A stretch of DNA of 64,000 nt from Jeotgalibacillus haloalkalitolerans (GCF_034427455.1 NZ_JAXQNN010000007.1:62001-126000), one strand, 5' to 3'; shown: positions 8,962 to 17,729, counted from the stretch's first letter. Notes: generated from the sequence alone by a model not told the origin. Program-made: numbers and translations.

Positions 8962-9315
8962 GACAAGTGATCGGGAGCATTACGACAACTTTCGGCGGGA
9001 TTGCGACAAGTAACCTGGTGTATCACGACAACTTCAGGTGGGATTGCAACAACCCAGCCGGAAACTGCGACAACTGGAGCGGCGGCCCTGCATGCACTTG
9101 GGAAACATGCTTTTGTTACTTAAGGGCATGAAGAGGGCGTGATACAAACAACATTTGTTCACATACACTAACCTGAGTGTGCAATTACGACAACCTGAAT
9201 TGAGAAAGCAACAAGTGCCCGGGTGTATCGCAACAACTTCGGGTTGGATTGCAACAAGGCCCGGGTGTATCGCAACAACTTCAGGCAGGATTGCTACAAC
9301 CCGGCTGTTGCACTT
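8962..9315. repeat. Two tandem blocks of 21-22-bp repeats (array 2)
   Basis: Units begin with (G/A)ACAA at 8962, 8984, 9005, 9027, 9048 and 9069, then at 9189, 9210, 9232, 9253, 9274 and 9295, so steps are 21 or 22 bp. Two unit types alternate, CAACTTCAGGNGGGATTGC and CAAGCCCGGGTGTATCGC, giving a higher-order step of about 42 bp. About 100 bp without repeats (9091-9188) splits the blocks. The false ORF at 9034-9318 (minus) is this array translated. It lies between the fadM terminator and the fadN promoter. Confidence 0.88.
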
Positions 9316-9372
9316 CAAAATTAACTCCTGAAAATTTTTCCACCATATTATGAAAGCGCTTCTAATTTTCTG

Positions 9373-9459
9373 TTGCTTTATTCTGAAAACTTTATTAAGA
9401 TAGAAATGTAGAGAATTTTCTTATATTTTTTTGCCGTAAAATGAATGAGTATTCATTCA
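9373..9459 (+). promoter_or_regulatory. fadN promoter and FadR operator
   Basis: A candidate promoter TTGCTT (9373-9378), 17-bp spacer, TAAGAT (9396-9401) is followed by TGAATGAGTATTCATTCA at 9442-9459, an 18-bp inverted repeat matching the known FadR (YsiA) operator of Bacillus. Acyl-CoA should release repression of fadN-fadA-fadE. Confidence 0.88.
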
Positions 9460-9496
9460 AAAATGCGGATTCAGTTCAAAGGGGGATCTTTAACAG

Positions 9497-11875
9497 ATGA
9501 GACACATTCAAAAAGCAGTAGTGATCGGCTCGGGTGTCATGGGCTCAGGGATTGCTGCCCACCTTGCAAATATCGGTATTCCATCGCTTCTTCTGGACAT
9601 CGTGCCGAAGGAATTAACAGAAGCGGAACAGGCAAAAGGGCTGACACTTGAGAGCCCGCAGGTCAGAAACCGCCTGAGTCAGGGAGCTGTACAAAAACTA
9701 TTCAAGCAAAAACCTGCACCACTGGCATCAAAATCAAATGCTGCCCTCATTACAGCAGGGAACCTGGAAGATCATATGCAGCAGCTTGGTGAAGCCGACT
9801 GGATCATTGAAGTGGTTGTTGAAAACCTTGACGTAAAAAAGAAAGTATTTGAAAAAGTAGATCAGTACAGAAAGCCTGGAAGTATTGTAAGTTCAAATAC
9901 ATCAGGTATATCAATAGAAGCAATGGTTGAGGGAAGATCTGAGGATTTCAGTAAACATTTCCTTGGGACACACTTCTTCAACCCGCCGCGTTATCTGAAG
10001 CTGCTTGAAGTAATCCCGGCTAAGTCAACTGACCCGGAAGTTGTTCAATTCATGAAAACATTCGGTGAAGACACGCTTGGTAAAGGGGTTGTATTTGCAA
10101 AGGATACACCTAACTTTATTGCCAACAGAATCGGAACATACGGTTTACTAGTGACGGTAAAAGAAATGCTGAAAGGCGGATACAGCGTTGGAGAAGTTGA
10201 CTCAGTTACGGGTCCATTAATCGGCCGTCCGAAAAGTGCCACATTCAGAACACTTGATGTCGTTGGACTTGATACGTTTATCCATGTAGCGAAAAACGTC
10301 TATGATCAGGTAGAGGGACAGGAAAAAGAAGTATTTGACGTGCCTGACTTCATGCTGAAGATGCGTGATAACGGATGGCTTGGCAGTAAATCAGGTCAGG
10401 GCTTCTTTAAGAAAGAAGGAAAAGAGATCCTTCAGCTGAATCCGGAAACGCTTGAATATGAAGCGCGCGGAAAATTAAAAGCACCTTCAGTTGAAATGGC
10501 AAAGCAGGAAAAAGGATTCCCGGGCAAGATGAAAACGCTCGTTTACGGAAAAGATCGTGCATCAGAGCTGCTCTGGTCTATCCTTTCACCAGTGCTTGTC
10601 TACTCAGCAGAACTGAATGGTGAAATTGCTGATGATCTCACTGGGATTGATCAGGCAATGAAGTGGGGCTTTGGCTGGAATAAAGGACCATTTGAGACAT
10701 GGGACGCAATCGGCGTTGCCAAATCTGTTGAGCGTATGAAAGCTGAAGGGCTGAACGTACCTGAGTGGGTAGAGGAGATGATCGCTAACGGTCATGACAC
10801 GTTCTATAAAGAAGAAAACGGCGACCTTTTCTTCTATCATAACGGTGCATATCAGCCGGTAGAAGAAAATGAAAAAGTGATCAATCTGAAACGCCTGAAG
10901 AAAAAGAACGGTGTCATTAAGAAGAACTCAGGTGCAAGCCTGATTGACCTTGGAGACGGCGTTGCACTTCTTGAATTTACTTCACCTAACAATGCGATCG
11001 GTATGGACATCACGCAGATGATCAATTACGCAGTAGATGAAGTATCTAAAAATTATAAAGGTCTTGTGATCGGTAACCAGGGTAAAAACTTCTGTGTCGG
11101 TGCGAACCTTGCCATGATCCTGATGGAAGCACAGGATGATAATATATTTGAAATTGATATGGTTGTAAAGCACTTCCAGCAGGCGATGCTGAAGCTGAAA
11201 TACAGCTCATTCCCGGTTGTAGCAGCACCATTTGGTATGACGTTAGGTGGCGGAACAGAAGTTTGTCTGCCGGCTGATCATATTCAGGCATCTGCTGAAA
11301 CATATATGGGTCTTGTAGAAGTTGGCGTTGGACTAATTCCTGGCGGCGGAGGTAATAAAGAGCTTTATCTGAATTACTATAACAGTCTGCCAAAAGGTGT
11401 AGACTTCGACCTTCAGAAGGTAGCAAACAAAGTGTTCGAAACGATTGCGATGGCAAAAGTATCAACATCTGCTGCGGAAGCAAGAGAATACAACTTCCTG
11501 AGCCAGTCTGATGGCATCAGTGTAAATGGTGATCATCTGATCTATGATGCGAAGCAGGCAGTACTTCATTTAGCTGAAAACTATACAGCACCTGTGAAGA
11601 GAAAGGTGCCTGTTGTCGGAGAAACCGGATACGCAACACTGCTTCTTGGAGCACAGTCGATGTATCAGTCAGGATTTATCTCAGAGCACGATTTGAAAAT
11701 CGCGAAGAAATTGGCATACGTGATCGCAGGCGGAAAAGTACCTTATGGAACGGAAGTAGATGAAGAGTACCTTCTTCAGCTTGAAAGAGAAGCGTTCCTG
11801 AGCCTGATCGAAAAGCCGAAATCTCAACAGCGCATGCAGCACATGCTTGTAAAAGGAAAACCGCTGCGTAACTAA
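9497..11875 (+). CDS. fadN: 3-hydroxyacyl-CoA dehydrogenase/enoyl-CoA hydratase FadN
   Basis: A 792-residue two-domain beta-oxidation enzyme. The N-terminal 3-hydroxyacyl-CoA dehydrogenase has the NAD motif GSGVMGSGIAAH at residues 11-22, and HFFNPP near 159 marks the catalytic His region. The C-terminal part carries a crotonase fold with the CoA-binding loop GKNFCVGANL near 530-540 and GGTEVCLPAD near 588. This order is typical of FadN, the reverse of E. coli FadB. GGGGGATC precedes the ATG. It is first in the FadR-controlled operon with fadA and fadE. Confidence 0.95.
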   Translation: MRHIQKAVVIGSGVMGSGIAAHLANIGIPSLLLDIVPKELTEAEQAKGLTLESPQVRNRLSQGAVQKLFKQKPAPLASKSNAALITAGNLEDHMQQLGEADWIIEVVVENLDVKKKVFEKVDQYRKPGSIVSSNTSGISIEAMVEGRSEDFSKHFLGTHFFNPPRYLKLLEVIPAKSTDPEVVQFMKTFGEDTLGKGVVFAKDTPNFIANRIGTYGLLVTVKEMLKGGYSVGEVDSVTGPLIGRPKSATFRTLDVVGLDTFIHVAKNVYDQVEGQEKEVFDVPDFMLKMRDNGWLGSKSGQGFFKKEGKEILQLNPETLEYEARGKLKAPSVEMAKQEKGFPGKMKTLVYGKDRASELLWSILSPVLVYSAELNGEIADDLTGIDQAMKWGFGWNKGPFETWDAIGVAKSVERMKAEGLNVPEWVEEMIANGHDTFYKEENGDLFFYHNGAYQPVEENEKVINLKRLKKKNGVIKKNSGASLIDLGDGVALLEFTSPNNAIGMDITQMINYAVDEVSKNYKGLVIGNQGKNFCVGANLAMILMEAQDDNIFEIDMVVKHFQQAMLKLKYSSFPVVAAPFGMTLGGGTEVCLPADHIQASAETYMGLVEVGVGLIPGGGGNKELYLNYYNSLPKGVDFDLQKVANKVFETIAMAKVSTSAAEAREYNFLSQSDGISVNGDHLIYDAKQAVLHLAENYTAPVKRKVPVVGETGYATLLLGAQSMYQSGFISEHDLKIAKKLAYVIAGGKVPYGTEVDEEYLLQLEREAFLSLIEKPKSQQRMQHMLVKGKPLRN

Positions 11876-11965
11876 TTAGTAGTTTATAGCCGCTGTGGTT
11901 TCTGCGCAGGACCAAACTTTATTTATTAAATGAATAAGCAACTTTAACATTCAAATAACCATCCA

Positions 11966-12088
11966 GTCGAACGGAGCGGAGGGCGGTGACTCCGACGGGA
12001 TTAGACGGACAGGTGAGACCCCGGAAGCGAAGCTGAGGAGGCTCACCGCCGTCCCCGCGGAAAGCATCCGCCCGGAGCGCAGTTCGAC
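11966..12088 (+). repeat. GC-rich palindromic repeat element, copy B (inside fad operon)
   Basis: Core GGAGCGGAGGGCGGTGACTCC through GCATCCGCCCGGAGCG. The outer arms are GTCGAAC and GTTCGAC, exactly complementary but with a different sequence from the arms of copies A and E. It fills the fadN-fadA gap, ending 40 bp before fadA. Confidence 0.88.
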
Positions 12089-12127
12089 GGTCAAATCAGT
12101 TAAATCGAGCATTTAAGGGGGAGCACT

Positions 12128-13306
12128 ATGCGTGAAGCAGTAATCGTTGCCGGAGCGAGAACTCCGGTCGGTAAAGCAAAAAAAGGATCACTGGCACATG
12201 TACGTCCGGATGATTTGGGCGCACTTGCTGTCAGAGAAACATTGAAGCGTGCAGGAAACTACGACGGTGAAATTGATGATCTGATCTTCGGCTGCGCAAT
12301 GCCGGAAGCAGAACAGGGAATGAACATGGCGCGTAATATCGGTGCACTTGCAGGTTTAAATTACACAGTACCTGCCATCACGATCAACCGCTACTGTTCA
12401 TCCGGTCTTCAGTCAATTGCCTATGGTGCAGAGCGTATTATGCTTGGGCACGCAGACACAATCATTGCAGGCGGAGCTGAATCTATGAGCCTTGTCCCAA
12501 TGATGGGACATACGGTTCGCCCGAATTCAAAAATCGCAGAAGAAATGCCTGAATATTATATGAGTATGGGTCACACAGCAGAGGAAGTTGCAAAGAAATA
12601 CGGAATTTCCCGTGAAGACCAGGACGCGTTCGCAGTCAGAAGTCACCAGAAAGCAGCTAAAGCTGTACACGGCGGTATATTTGATGAAGAGATTGTACCT
12701 GTTGAAGTGACACGACGTACAGTTGGAAAAGATCATAAACTGAAGGAAGAAACGTTTATGTTCTCAAGAGATGAAGGCGTTCGTCCTGACTCATCAGTAG
12801 AATCCCTGGGTAAACTTCGCCCTGCATTTTCAATGACCGGTTCAGTTACAGCAGGGAATGCTTCTCAGACGAGTGATGGTGCTGCAGCTGTTATGGTGAT
12901 GGATCGCGAAAAAGCAGAATCACTTGGACTGAAGCCAATCGCTAAGTTCCGATCATTCGCAGTAGGTGGTGTACCACCTGAAATCATGGGTGTAGGTCCG
13001 GTTGAGGCGATTCCGAAAGCTTTGAAGATTGCAGGGCTTTCTCTTTCTGATATTGATTTATTTGAACTGAATGAAGCTTTTGCTTCCCAGTCGATTCAGG
13101 TGATCAGACAGCTTGGACTGAACGAAGAGATTGTCAACGTAAACGGCGGTGCGATTGCACTTGGTCACCCGCTTGGCTGTACAGGGGCAAAGCTGACTTT
13201 GTCACTGCTTCATGAACTGAAGCGCAGACAGCAGCAATTTGGCGTTGTCACAATGTGTATTGGCGGCGGAATGGGCGCAGCAGGCGTCTTTGAAATGATT
13301 AACTAA
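12128..13306 (+). CDS. fadA: Acetyl-CoA C-acyltransferase (3-ketoacyl-CoA thiolase) FadA
   Basis: A 392-residue thiolase that cleaves 3-ketoacyl-CoA. The acyl-accepting Cys is C90 in NRYCSSGLQS, the catalytic His is in ALGHPLGCTGA near 346-356, and the C-terminal Cys is in CIGGGMGAAG near 379. The length is normal for degradative thiolases. Follows fadN in the operon; GGGGGAGC precedes the ATG. The 252-bp gap to fadN is mostly a GC-rich repeat, with no terminator T run. Confidence 0.95.
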   Translation: MREAVIVAGARTPVGKAKKGSLAHVRPDDLGALAVRETLKRAGNYDGEIDDLIFGCAMPEAEQGMNMARNIGALAGLNYTVPAITINRYCSSGLQSIAYGAERIMLGHADTIIAGGAESMSLVPMMGHTVRPNSKIAEEMPEYYMSMGHTAEEVAKKYGISREDQDAFAVRSHQKAAKAVHGGIFDEEIVPVEVTRRTVGKDHKLKEETFMFSRDEGVRPDSSVESLGKLRPAFSMTGSVTAGNASQTSDGAAAVMVMDREKAESLGLKPIAKFRSFAVGGVPPEIMGVGPVEAIPKALKIAGLSLSDIDLFELNEAFASQSIQVIRQLGLNEEIVNVNGGAIALGHPLGCTGAKLTLSLLHELKRRQQQFGVVTMCIGGGMGAAGVFEMIN

Positions 13307-13347
13307 GATTGTTTTTAATTAGAAATAAAATATTCAACTGTAAACTA

Positions 13348-13473
13348 AGCAGCGATTGGAGCGGAAGGCGGCGACTCCTGCGGCAGGAAGGGACAGGTGA
13401 GACCGAGCATGGCGTAGCCTGCGGGCTCACCGCCCGGCCGCGGAAAGCGTCCGCCTGGAGCGAAATGAGCAGC
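13348..13473 (+). repeat. GC-rich palindromic repeat element, copy C (inside fad operon)
   Basis: Core GGAGCGGAAGGCGGCGACTCC to GCGTCCGCCTGGAGCG, with an internal palindrome GGTGAG/CTCACC. It ends about 30 bp before the fadE start codon and so would lie in the fadA-fadE mRNA. It causes a false ORF at 13309-13533. Confidence 0.87.
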
Positions 13474-13504
13474 GTTTATAAAGTAAAAAAGGGAGGAATT
13501 TTTC

Positions 13505-15289
13505 ATGTCAAACGAAACAAAAGCATTGGTTAAAGGCGGCAGCTTTCTGATTGAGGATGTTGAGGCTTCTAACGTATTCACACCTGAGGATTACACAGAC
13601 GAGCAGAAAATGATTGCCAAAACAACTGAGGACTATGTTATCAACGAAGTTGTTCCTGAAGTAGAACACATCGAAAACCATGAATTTGACCGTTCAGTTA
13701 AGCTGCTGAAGAAAGCAGGGGATCTTGGTCTACTAGGAGCAGATGTTCCTGAAGAGTACGGTGGCCTTGGACTAGATAAGGTCAGCTCAGCTTTAATCGC
13801 TGAAAAAATGTCACGCGCGGGCGGTTTCTCAATCACTCACGGTGCACACGTTGGAATCGGTTCACTGCCAATCGTTCTTTTTGGTAACGAAGATCAGAAG
13901 CAGAAGTATCTGCCAACACTTGCCACTGGTGAGAAAATTGCAGCATACGCACTGACTGAGCCTGGTTCAGGTTCTGATGCACTTGGCGCTAAAACGACTG
14001 CTAAGCTAAATGAAGCAGGCACTCACTATGTACTTAACGGTGAAAAACAGTGGATCACAAATGCAGGCTTTGCTGATGTATTTGTTGTCTATGCAAAAAT
14101 CGACGGCGAGCAGTTCTCTACATTTATCGTAGAACGTGAGTTCCCTGGCGTTTCAGTTGGCGCTGAAGAGAAGAAGATGGGTATTAAGAGTTCTTCTACT
14201 CGTACGCTGATTCTTGAAGACGCTGAAGTTCCGGTTGAGAACCTTCTTGGTGAAGCTGGAAAAGGTCACGTGATTGCATTTAACATCCTGAACATCGGCC
14301 GCTACAAGCTTGGCGTAGGTACAGTAGGAGCTTCTAAGCGTGCGCTTGAGCTTGCTGTAAAATATACAAATGAGCGTAAGCAGTTCAATACACCAATCTC
14401 AAGCTTCAACCTGACAAAGGAAAAGCTTGCGACAATGGGTGCGAAGCTTTATGCAACAGAGAGCTCAGTTTATCGTACAGTAGGTCTGTTTGAAGATCGT
14501 ATGAGCCAGCTGTCTGATGAAGAAATCAAAGACGGTAAAGAAGTGGCAAAATCAATCGCTGAATATGCAATTGAGTGCTCACTGAACAAAGTGTTCGGTA
14601 CTGAAGCACTTGATTATATCGCAGATGAGGCAGTTCAGCTGCACGGCGGTTACGGCTTCATGCAGGAGTACGAAGTGGAACGCATCTACCGCGACTCACG
14701 TATCAACCGTATTTTTGAAGGTACAAACGAAATCAATCGTCTGTTAGTACCAGGCACTTACCTTCGTAAAGCAATGAAGGGAGAACTGCCATTGCTTCAA
14801 AAAGCACAGGCGCTTCAGGGAGAACTGATGACGATGATGCCTGAAGAAATCAGCGATGAGCCATTGAAGCAGGAAGAGTATCTTGTAAAGAATGCGAAGA
14901 AAATCGGCTTACTTGCTGCAGGTCTTGCTGCACAGAAGTATGGCAAAGCGCTTGAAGCGGAGCAGGAAGTTCTTGTGAACATTGCTGATATCGTATCACT
15001 GGCGTATGCAATGGAGTCTTCACTTCTTCGTACGCAAAAGGCTGTTGAGAAATCAGGTCTTGAAAAGAACCAGCAGAAGGTTCTTTATACACAAATCTTC
15101 TGTCAGGAAGCGTTCAATCAGATTGAGCAGCATGCGAAAGAGACACTGATTGCTGCTGAAAGCGGAGATTCACTTCGCATGATGCTTTCTGCTCTTCGTA
15201 AGTTCACTCGTTTCACTCCGGTGAATCTGATTCCGGTGAAGCGTGAAGCGGCTGCTAAGCTGATTGATGCTGAGAAATTTGTGGTTTGA
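13505..15289 (+). CDS. fadE: Acyl-CoA dehydrogenase FadE
   Basis: A 594-residue FAD-dependent acyl-CoA dehydrogenase, longer than the usual 380 residues because of a C-terminal helical extension after about residue 420, as in B. subtilis FadE. Visible signatures are ALTEPGSGSDALG near 151-163 and LHGGYGFMQEYEVERIYRD near 379-397, followed by EGTNEINR. It catalyses the first step of beta-oxidation. GGGAGGAA precedes the ATG. Last gene of the fad operon; a strong terminator follows. Confidence 0.95.
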   Translation: MSNETKALVKGGSFLIEDVEASNVFTPEDYTDEQKMIAKTTEDYVINEVVPEVEHIENHEFDRSVKLLKKAGDLGLLGADVPEEYGGLGLDKVSSALIAEKMSRAGGFSITHGAHVGIGSLPIVLFGNEDQKQKYLPTLATGEKIAAYALTEPGSGSDALGAKTTAKLNEAGTHYVLNGEKQWITNAGFADVFVVYAKIDGEQFSTFIVEREFPGVSVGAEEKKMGIKSSSTRTLILEDAEVPVENLLGEAGKGHVIAFNILNIGRYKLGVGTVGASKRALELAVKYTNERKQFNTPISSFNLTKEKLATMGAKLYATESSVYRTVGLFEDRMSQLSDEEIKDGKEVAKSIAEYAIECSLNKVFGTEALDYIADEAVQLHGGYGFMQEYEVERIYRDSRINRIFEGTNEINRLLVPGTYLRKAMKGELPLLQKAQALQGELMTMMPEEISDEPLKQEEYLVKNAKKIGLLAAGLAAQKYGKALEAEQEVLVNIADIVSLAYAMESSLLRTQKAVEKSGLEKNQQKVLYTQIFCQEAFNQIEQHAKETLIAAESGDSLRMMLSALRKFTRFTPVNLIPVKREAAAKLIDAEKFVV

Positions 15290-15311
15290 TAAATAAATAA
15301 ATCTTACTTGA

Positions 15312-15343
15312 AAAGCCTGAAACGATTATGTTTCAGGCTTTTT
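15312..15343 (+). terminator. Terminator of the fad operon
   Basis: Stem AAGCCTGAAA/TTTCAGGCTT followed by a T run. Confidence 0.9.
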
Positions 15344-15345
15344 AA

Positions 15346-15477
15346 CCGTTCCGCTGCGCTTCAGGCGGACGCTTTCTGGACGGAGCCTGCTGAGCCTGCT
15401 GAGCCTCCTCACCTTTGGTTGCGTGGTCTCAGCTTCCCTCTATTCGTCCCGGAGTCGCCGCCTTACGCTCCGCTGCA
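15346..15477 (-). repeat. GC-rich repeat element, copy D (subtype 2, reverse)
   Basis: In reverse orientation it carries GGCGGCGACTCC, GACGAATAGAGGG and GCGTCCGCCTGAAGCG. A short internal triplication of GAGCCTGCT (15384-15402) is unique to this copy. It lies directly after the fad terminator. Confidence 0.85.
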
Positions 15478-15553
15478 CTATAATAGTATCCATTAATTTA
15501 TCAGGCACTTCAGCTTTATTGTAAGTTTACTTTTTTCACAAAAGCACCTTTAA

Positions 15554-15604
15554 TTGACTTCCTATAAATAAATCTTTACGATATGTTTAAACTTTTAAAC
15601 ATAT
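15554..15604 (+). promoter_or_regulatory. Promoter with perfect 24-bp palindromic operator
   Basis: TTGACT (15554-15559), 17-bp spacer, TACGAT (15577-15582). From 15581 to 15604 there is a perfect palindrome: half-site ATATGTTTAAA, spacer CT, then the exact inverted copy. It overlaps the -10 and start region, as ArsR-family operators do. The likely ligand protein is the ArsR-type regulator encoded at 16421 in the same unit. Confidence 0.75.
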
Positions 15605-15625
15605 AGACGTAAGGAGAGTAGGTAT

Positions 15626-16396
15626 ATGAATGTTTTAATTACGGGTGCTTCGGGCGGTATTGGAAAGGAAATGGCGAAGCTTTTTGCTGAGAAGGGTCAT
15701 ACGTTGATTCTTGCGGCGAGAAGTGAGGATAAGCTGAATGAACTGGCGACAGATCTTGCTGAGCAATATACGATTAAGACCCATGTTTTTAAAAGTGACT
15801 TATCAAAATCCGGTGCTGCCGAAGCTCTTTTTGAGCAGGTGCAATCGCAGAGTCTGAAAGTCGATATTCTGATTAATAACGCAGGCGTAGGACTTTTCGG
15901 AGAATTTCACCAGACTGACCTGCAGAAGGAACAGGAAATGATTCAGCTGAATATCACTTCTTTAACCGAACTGACAAAGCTTTTCGGACGGGAGATGGTG
16001 AATGCCGGGTCCGGAAAAATTCTGAATGTCGCTTCGACTGCTGCATTCTTCCCGGGGCCGTTAATGGCGGTTTACTACGCGTCTAAAGCTTATGTAAAAT
16101 CATTTACAGAAGCATTGGATAATGAATGGGCTGAACTTGGTGTGCAGGTATCAGGATTATATCCGGGACCTACAAGCACAGGGTTTAAAGACACTGCAGA
16201 GCTGAATGATTCAAAGCTGTTTAAAAATGGTACGATGAAAGCGCAGGCTGTTGCAAAAATTGCTTATATCGAATTCATGAATGGGAAAAAGCAGATTATT
16301 CCTGGCGGGATGAACAAGCTGCAGTCTAAAGCGAGCCGACTAATATCGAGATCAGCTGCTGCAAATATTGTCAGGAAAACACAGGAAAGAGAATAA
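15626..16396 (+). CDS. Classical SDR oxidoreductase (DltE/YqjQ-like)
   Basis: A 256-residue short-chain dehydrogenase. Cofactor motif GASGGIG is at residues 7-13, NNAG at 84-87, the catalytic Ser near 137 and the Y150xxxK154 pair. It is of the SDR subgroup of DltE/YqjQ-like proteins; substrate unknown. AAGGAGAG precedes the ATG. The ArsR-type regulator follows 24 bp after the stop and a perfect operator precedes the gene, so this is an autoregulated SDR-regulator pair. Confidence 0.88.
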   Translation: MNVLITGASGGIGKEMAKLFAEKGHTLILAARSEDKLNELATDLAEQYTIKTHVFKSDLSKSGAAEALFEQVQSQSLKVDILINNAGVGLFGEFHQTDLQKEQEMIQLNITSLTELTKLFGREMVNAGSGKILNVASTAAFFPGPLMAVYYASKAYVKSFTEALDNEWAELGVQVSGLYPGPTSTGFKDTAELNDSKLFKNGTMKAQAVAKIAYIEFMNGKKQIIPGGMNKLQSKASRLISRSAAANIVRKTQERE

Positions 16397-16420
16397 TTTT
16401 TATTAATAGAGGTGACAACG

Positions 16421-16723
16421 ATGGGGGAACAGGCAGAAAAAGCATTTCGGGATTGTATTCCGTTATTTCAGGCGTTAAGTGATCCTTATCGTCAGGATAT
16501 TGTCTTAATGCTTTCAGATACAGATTCAATGACAGTAAACGAATTAACGGAAAAGCTTCCACTCTCCCGTCCTGCTGTTTCTCATCATTTGAAAATTCTG
16601 CGTGAACAGGGTATTTTAAAAATGCAGCAGCATGGAACGCAGCGCAATTACTCCCTTGCACTTGAGGGAGCGCTAGACACATTAAAGCATCTGATTATTA
16701 CGGTGGAAGACCGGTGTTATTAA
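16421..16723 (+). CDS. ArsR-family winged-helix repressor
   Basis: 100 residues from the ATG at 16421; a GTG at 16412 overlaps the AGAGGTG ribosome site and is less likely. The winged helix has its recognition helix in LPLSRPAVSHHLKIL near residues 44-58. The usual ArsR metal box ELCVC is absent and only isolated cysteines occur, so it is probably not an arsenic or cadmium sensor. It most likely represses its own operon through the palindrome at 15581-15604. Confidence 0.88.
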   Translation: MGEQAEKAFRDCIPLFQALSDPYRQDIVLMLSDTDSMTVNELTEKLPLSRPAVSHHLKILREQGILKMQQHGTQRNYSLALEGALDTLKHLIITVEDRCY

Positions 16724-16738
16724 AAAGGAGGAATTAGC

Positions 16739-17098
16739 ATGGCGATTACTTTTTATACTTATCCAAAATGCGGTACGTGCCGCAAAGCTAAGAAATGGCT
16801 GGATCAAAATGAGGTGTCATACGAAGAAATTCATTTAATTGATTCACCCCCTTCAAAAGAAGAACTTTCTGAGCTACATAAGAAGAGCGGTCTCGAACTG
16901 AAGAAGTTCTTTAATACAAGTGGCGTAAAGTACCGCGAGCTTGGCCTGAAAGATAAACTGGCTGATATGTCAGATGATGAAAAGCTTGAACTGCTGGCTT
17001 CAGACGGCAAGCTGATCAAGCGTCCGCTGACAACTGATGGCACACAGGTCACAGTCGGATTCAAAGAACCTGAATTTGAAGAAAAATGGCAGGGGTAA
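16739..17098 (+). CDS. yusI: ArsC/Spx-family protein (YusI)
   Basis: A 119-residue thioredoxin-fold protein of the arsenate reductase/Spx family. The N-terminal C11-G-T-C14 pair matches the Spx-type CxxC, and the RP in LIKRPLTTDG near 93-102 is the conserved family position. In B. subtilis YusI lies between fadE and gcvH, exactly as here. Its biochemical role is unproven; arsenate reduction should not be assumed. AAAGGAGG precedes the ATG. It starts 15 bp after the ArsR gene. Confidence 0.85.
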   Translation: MAITFYTYPKCGTCRKAKKWLDQNEVSYEEIHLIDSPPSKEELSELHKKSGLELKKFFNTSGVKYRELGLKDKLADMSDDEKLELLASDGKLIKRPLTTDGTQVTVGFKEPEFEEKWQG

Positions 17099-17182
17099 AT
17101 CAGAAACAATTCTTGTTTTCAGGCACCTGTTATGCCAATATGAAATAGTATAGAAATCAATTCATATGCGGAGGGAAAACAC

Positions 17183-17566
17183 ATGAGTTCACCAAAAGAA
17201 TTACGTTATTCAGAAGAACACGAATGGGTAAAAGTTGAAGACGGTAAAGCACGTATCGGTATCACTGAATTCGCACAGTCAGAACTTGGCGATATCGTAT
17301 TCGTTGAACTTCCGGAAGTAGGCGATGAACTGCAGGCGGACGAGCCTTTTGGCAGTGTTGAATCTGTTAAAACAGTTTCAGAGCTATACGCACCAGTCAG
17401 CGGTAAAGTTGTTGAGGTCAATGAAGACCTTGAAGACAGCCCTGAGTACGTTAACGAATCACCATACGAAAAAGCGTGGATGGTGGTTATTGAACTTTCT
17501 GATGAGTCAGAGGTTGACGAACTGATGGACGCTGAAGCATATGACAAAATGACAGACGAAGATTAA
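17183..17566 (+). CDS. gcvH: Glycine cleavage system H protein
   Basis: A 127-residue lipoyl carrier. The lipoylated lysine is K63 in [11 protein letters not shown], in a typical beta-barrel biotinyl/lipoyl domain. It shuttles the aminomethyl group among GcvP, GcvT and Lpd, and in Bacillus also serves lipoate relay. The other gcv genes are not in the window, as in B. subtilis, where gcvH is separate. The C-terminal end is very acidic. GGAGGG precedes the ATG and a terminator follows. Confidence 0.95.
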   Translation: MSSPKELRYSEEHEWVKVEDGKARIGITEFAQSELGDIVFVELPEVGDELQADEPFGSVESVKTVSELYAPVSGKVVEVNEDLEDSPEYVNESPYEKAWMVVIELSDESEVDELMDAEAYDKMTDED

Positions 17567-17574
17567 TTGATGTG

Positions 17575-17604
17575 CCGTTCACCTGGTTGGGTGGACGGTT
17601 TTTT
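17575..17604 (+). terminator. Terminator after gcvH
   Basis: Stem CCGTTCACC/GGTGGACGG with a T run. Confidence 0.88.
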
Positions 17605-17633
17605 AATTTGAACCGGCTCACTGGGGACGGAGT

Positions 17634-17684
17634 TAAGTGATTCATTCTTGTAATCACTCTAAAAGTTTTAGTCAACGCCGTCCC
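17634..17684. other. Nested stem-loop of unknown role
   Basis: An outer stem GGGACGG/CCGTCCC encloses an inner AGTGATT/AATCACT hairpin. There is no T run, so it is not a terminator. Located between gcvH and repeat copy E. Confidence 0.5.
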
Positions 17685-17729
17685 TGCTGTGCTCAGTAGT
17701 TTGTAAAAGTAAATATTCATACTTGCACA

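Noticed and set aside
8962-9315. The tandem repeats as a CRISPR array
   Set aside because: The step is 21-22 bp with no conserved 25-40-bp repeat and no unique spacers; no cas gene is in the window.
13309-13533. A 74-residue ORF between fadA and fadE
   Set aside because: It runs through GC-rich repeat copy C and overlaps the fadE start; no ribosome site.
16739-17098. Arsenic resistance operon (ArsR plus ArsC-like protein)
   Set aside because: No arsB/acr3 gene, no metal box in the ArsR protein, and the ArsC-like protein is the YusI type with a Spx-like CxxC.
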